Of a stretch of DNA of 7,779 nucleotides, positions 6,184 to 7,779 are shown one piece after another (position 1 is the first letter of the stretch; each line of letters opens with the position of its first letter). Under the pieces are notes generated by a model. It was not told the origin of the DNA. It did no database searches and worked only from the letters and a program-made list of their open reading frames with translations. Made by a program: the position numbers and the translations under genes. This stretch comes from Dehalococcoidia bacterium (GTDB lineage Bacteria > Chloroflexota > Dehalococcoidia > E44-bin15), in NCBI GenBank assembly GCA_030667555.1, contig DAOUVR010000050.1:1-7779 (forward strand), given 5' to 3'.

Positions 6184-6240
6184 ATGCCACCATTTAAGAT
6201 CGTATCTGATTTTCTTCCTACCGGCGACCAGCCCCAAGCT
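6184..6240 (+). pseudogene. uvrB: Remnant of a second uvrB: first 19 codons only
   Basis: The sequence encodes MPPFKIVSDFLPTGDQPQA, against MPLFKIVSDFLPTGDQPQA at the start of the real uvrB (6830). That is 18 of 19 residues but only 45 of 57 bases. Ten codons differ synonymously and one (CCA versus TTA) changes the amino acid, so the fragment diverged while still under protein-level selection. Similarity stops at 6240. The frame then runs into a repeat element (6249 onward) and stops at 6271-6273, giving a 29-codon relic frame. Its ATG lies 16 bases after the stop of the 282-aa gene. It is too short to function. It is the right-hand counterpart of the endonuclease-tail fragment at 5247-5312. 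Confidence 0.88.
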
Positions 6241-6248
6241 CTTTCTCC

Positions 6249-6495
6249 TGTCATTGCGAGGTCGCCCGGGTGACCGAAGCAATCTCATCCCCTCTCCCTT
6301 GACGGGAGAGGGTTGGGTGAGGGTGGCTACGAATTAAGTATAAATTCCCCCTCCCTCTAACTCCCTCCCGCCAGGGGAGGGAGGATTTCTTCTACCATCA
6401 TCCATCGAGATTGCTTCGCGGAGTTTATCCTAAGCCATATGTTGAGATTCTTCGCTTCGCTCAGAATGACAATAGGCGAAGGGCTCGCAATGACA
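6249..6495. repeat. Composite repeat element with 12-bp terminal inverted repeats
   Basis: Perfect 12-bp inverted ends TGTCATTGCGAG (6249-6260) and CTCGCAATGACA (6484-6495) bound a 247-base block without a plausible gene. A second inverted pair lies inside: CGAAGCAATCTC (6275-6286) and GAGATTGCTTCG (6407-6418). Within it are GC-rich hairpin modules (6289-6388). The right arm is expanded by a related half-unit (GAGATTCTTCG...CAGAATGACA, about 6444-6472). The form suggests a MITE-like or REP-like non-autonomous repeat with nested insertion. I see no transposase and no clear target-site duplication. It truncates the uvrB-head fragment on its left. The flank 6496-6603 shows only a weak 6-bp inverted repeat (6502-6507/6522-6527) and the leader of the DUF2283 gene. 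Confidence 0.65.
6289..6388. repeat. Second copy of the two-module A+B repeat
   Basis: Module A has 9-bp arms CCCTCTCCC (6290-6298) and GGGAGAGGG (6304-6312), followed by GGTGAGGGTG (6316-6325). Module B has arms CTCCCTCCC (6361-6369) and GGGAGGGAG (6375-6383), ending in GGAGGGAGGATTT (6376-6388). Order, orientation and the trailing motifs match the copy at 52-125. The spacer between modules is longer here. It is nested inside the element with terminal inverted repeats at 6249-6495. Confidence 0.75.
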
Positions 6496-6603
6496 AAAAT
6501 AATAGGTAGCGAAACTGCACCACCTATGAACTGCAGCATCGCAGGGTGATGAATTTGTCGCGATTACCGTGTATACTAATTTTGGCAGATGGGAGGAGGG
6601 CGT

Positions 6604-6783
6604 ATGAGAATATCTTACGATTCCAAATCTGATATCCTTTACCTCAAATTCGGCGATAGTAATCATCAGACGGCTAGCCAAAATCTCACCGATGATGTAG
6701 CCATTGACGTCGACGAAAAGGGAAAGATTGCAGGGATAGAATTATTTCCGCCTCTAAATACTTCGATCTTGCCACCCTCTTAA
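6604..6783 (+). CDS. DUF2283 family small protein
   Basis: The 59-aa protein begins MRISYDSKSDILYLKF and continues with VAIDVDEKGKIAGIEL (32-47). This is the usual two-part DUF2283 pattern (K/RISYD...D.LYI, then D.DE.G.I.GIE). It is about the normal length, although the tail after residue 48 is short and proline-rich. The ATG at 6604 is supported by the strong GGAGGAGGG at 6592-6600; an upstream ATG at 6589 in the same frame lacks such support. Family members are small and uncharacterised and some sit next to toxin-like genes such as DUF4258. No such partner is visible here. TATACT at 6572-6577 could be a -10 box, but no matching -35 is found. It lies between a repeat element and uvrB, 46 bases before uvrB. 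Confidence 0.8.
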   Translation: MRISYDSKSDILYLKFGDSNHQTASQNLTDDVAIDVDEKGKIAGIELFPPLNTSILPPS

Positions 6784-6829
6784 CCGGTAAATGTAGAGAA
6801 ATAATACACTCATTGTAGCGATTAAGCCC

Positions 6830-7779
6830 ATGCCATTATTCAAGATTGTGTCAGACTTTCTGCCAACCGGCGACCAGCCACAGGCGGTAGACAAGCTGGT
6901 CGAGGGGCTGGAGCGCGGCCACAGGCACCAGACGCTGCTGGGTGTGACCGGCAGCGGCAAGACCTTCACCATGGCCAACATCATCGAGCGGGTTCAAAGA
7001 CCCACCCTGGTGATGTCCCACAACAAGACCCTCGCCGCTCAGCTCGCCACCGAGCTGCAGGAGTTCTTCCCCGAGAACGCGGTGGAGTACTTCGTCAGCT
7101 ACTACGACTACTACCAGCCGGAGGCCTACATCCCCCGCACCGATACCTATATCGAGAAGGAGATAGATATAAACGAGGAGATCGACAAGCTGCGCCACGC
7201 CTCGACAAGGGCGCTCTTCACCAGGAGAGATGTGGTCATCGTGGCCTCGGTCTCCTGCATCTATGGCCTCGGATCGCCTGAGGAGTATCATGCCTTTGTG
7301 GTCAGCCTGGCTAAGGGCCAGAAAACGAAAAGGGACCGCATTGTGCGCCAGTTGGTTGACATGCAGTACGAAAGGAATGACATCGACTTCACCAGGGGCA
7401 GATTCCGCATCAGGGGCGATACGCTGGAAATCCAGCCCGCCTATGAGGATGTGGCGGTGCGGGTGGAGTTCTGGGGGGATGAGGTGGAGCGCATCGTGGA
7501 GGTCGACCCGCTGACCGGGGAACTGCTGGCGGAGCGGGACTCCGTAGACATCTACCCGGCAAAGCACTTCGTCACCTCGCACGACAAGCTGATGGCGGCT
7601 ATCGAAGATATAAAGGTTGAGCTTGAGGAGAGGCTCAACGAACTTAAGGGGCAGGGGAAACTGCTCGAGGCGGCCCGGCTTGAGTCGAGGACCAACTACG
7701 ATATCGAGATGCTCCGTGAGGCGGGCTACTGCACCGCAGTGGAGAACTACTCGCGGCATCTGGCACGGCGAGCACCGGG
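6830..7779 (+). CDS. uvrB: UvrABC excision nuclease subunit B (5' part, cut by the window end)
   Basis: The frame is open from ATG 6830 to the window end: 316 complete codons of a protein usually about 660-680 aa long. It starts FKIVSDFLPTGDQPQA. It has the Walker A GVTGSGKT (38-45) for ATP binding, SHNKTLAAQL (63-72), and the damage-sensing beta-hairpin region SYYDYYQPEAYIP (90-102). The IDKLRH..T.AL..R.DV.IVASVSCIYGLG segment follows, and the fragment ends in EMLREAGYC..VENYSRHL. UvrB receives damaged DNA from UvrA and loads UvrC in nucleotide excision repair in the cytoplasm. The later helicase motifs and the C-terminal UVR domain lie outside the window. No strong Shine-Dalgarno or SOS box is visible before the ATG. 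A diverged 19-codon copy of its start lies at 6184-6240, implying that this gene borders a recombination-prone interval. Confidence 0.97.
   Translation, partial: MPLFKIVSDFLPTGDQPQAVDKLVEGLERGHRHQTLLGVTGSGKTFTMANIIERVQRPTLVMSHNKTLAAQLATELQEFFPENAVEYFVSYYDYYQPEAYIPRTDTYIEKEIDINEEIDKLRHASTRALFTRRDVVIVASVSCIYGLGSPEEYHAFVVSLAKGQKTKRDRIVRQLVDMQYERNDIDFTRGRFRIRGDTLEIQPAYEDVAVRVEFWGDEVERIVEVDPLTGELLAERDSVDIYPAKHFVTSHDKLMAAIEDIKVELEERLNELKGQGKLLEAARLESRTNYDIEMLREAGYCTAVENYSRHLARRAP

Noticed and set aside
6555..6577. TTGTCG ... TATACT as a promoter for the DUF2283 gene
   Set aside because: The spacing between the boxes is only 11 bases and no alternative -35 fits.
6851..7759. 302-aa open frame on the minus strand
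   Set aside because: Antisense shadow of uvrB, whose sense translation is unmistakable.
1..7779. CRISPR array, tRNA or rRNA genes
   Set aside because: No regularly spaced direct repeats and no cloverleaf or rRNA-like segments were seen on either strand.

Overview
The window reads like a chromosome fragment of a moderately GC-rich, repeat-laden bacterium. A member of Chloroflexota (Dehalococcoidia-like) is my best guess. That rests on the recognisable style of the YebC protein (N-terminus MSGHSKW, C-terminal region with VSMVPANT and LLDRLEELDDVQ) and on short GC-rich interspersed repeats. It is an inference, not a placement. All genes I accept lie on the + strand.

Left part (1-3539), conserved or metabolic. 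A repeat-filled leader (52-125) is followed by a good sigma70-type promoter (240-268) and a strong ribosome binding site. These drive yebC (298-1047), a translation/transcription factor of the YebC/TACO1 family. Downstream are a Trm112-type zinc-ribbon/SAM methyltransferase fusion (1091-2059) and, 10 bases later, a B12-binding-domain radical SAM protein (2070-3539). The last two look like an enzyme pair acting on an unidentified substrate.

Middle (3540-3847), gene-free. It holds two unrelated hairpin repeats, one with 10-bp arms around 3627-3655 and a multi-hairpin block at 3721-3792.

Right part (3848-7779), a patchwork. A membrane-anchored Holliday-resolvase-like endonuclease (Endonuc_Holl/COG4741 type, 3848-4339) overlaps by one base a 304-aa protein with a degenerate HEPN-like C-terminus (4339-5253). 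Next comes a 66-base fragment homologous to the 3' end of the endonuclease gene (5247-5312). Then comes an AT-rich gene for a 282-aa protein with a canonical HEPN RNxxxH motif (5319-6167). Immediately after it is a 57-base fragment homologous to the 5' end of uvrB (6184-6240), cut off by a repeat element with terminal inverted repeats (6249-6495). A DUF2283 gene (6604-6783) precedes the real uvrB, which starts at 6830 and runs off the window.

The most interesting observation is that the 282-aa HEPN gene is bracketed by diverged copies of the genes that bracket the whole island: an endonuclease tail on its left and a uvrB head on its right. The simplest reading is that a relative carried endonuclease-HEPN-uvrB at the same locus. 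That cargo was then brought in together with scraps of its flanks and stacked next to the resident cargo. The endonuclease-uvrB interval would then be a recurrent integration or cargo-exchange site, with HEPN-type (possibly defence) genes as cargo.
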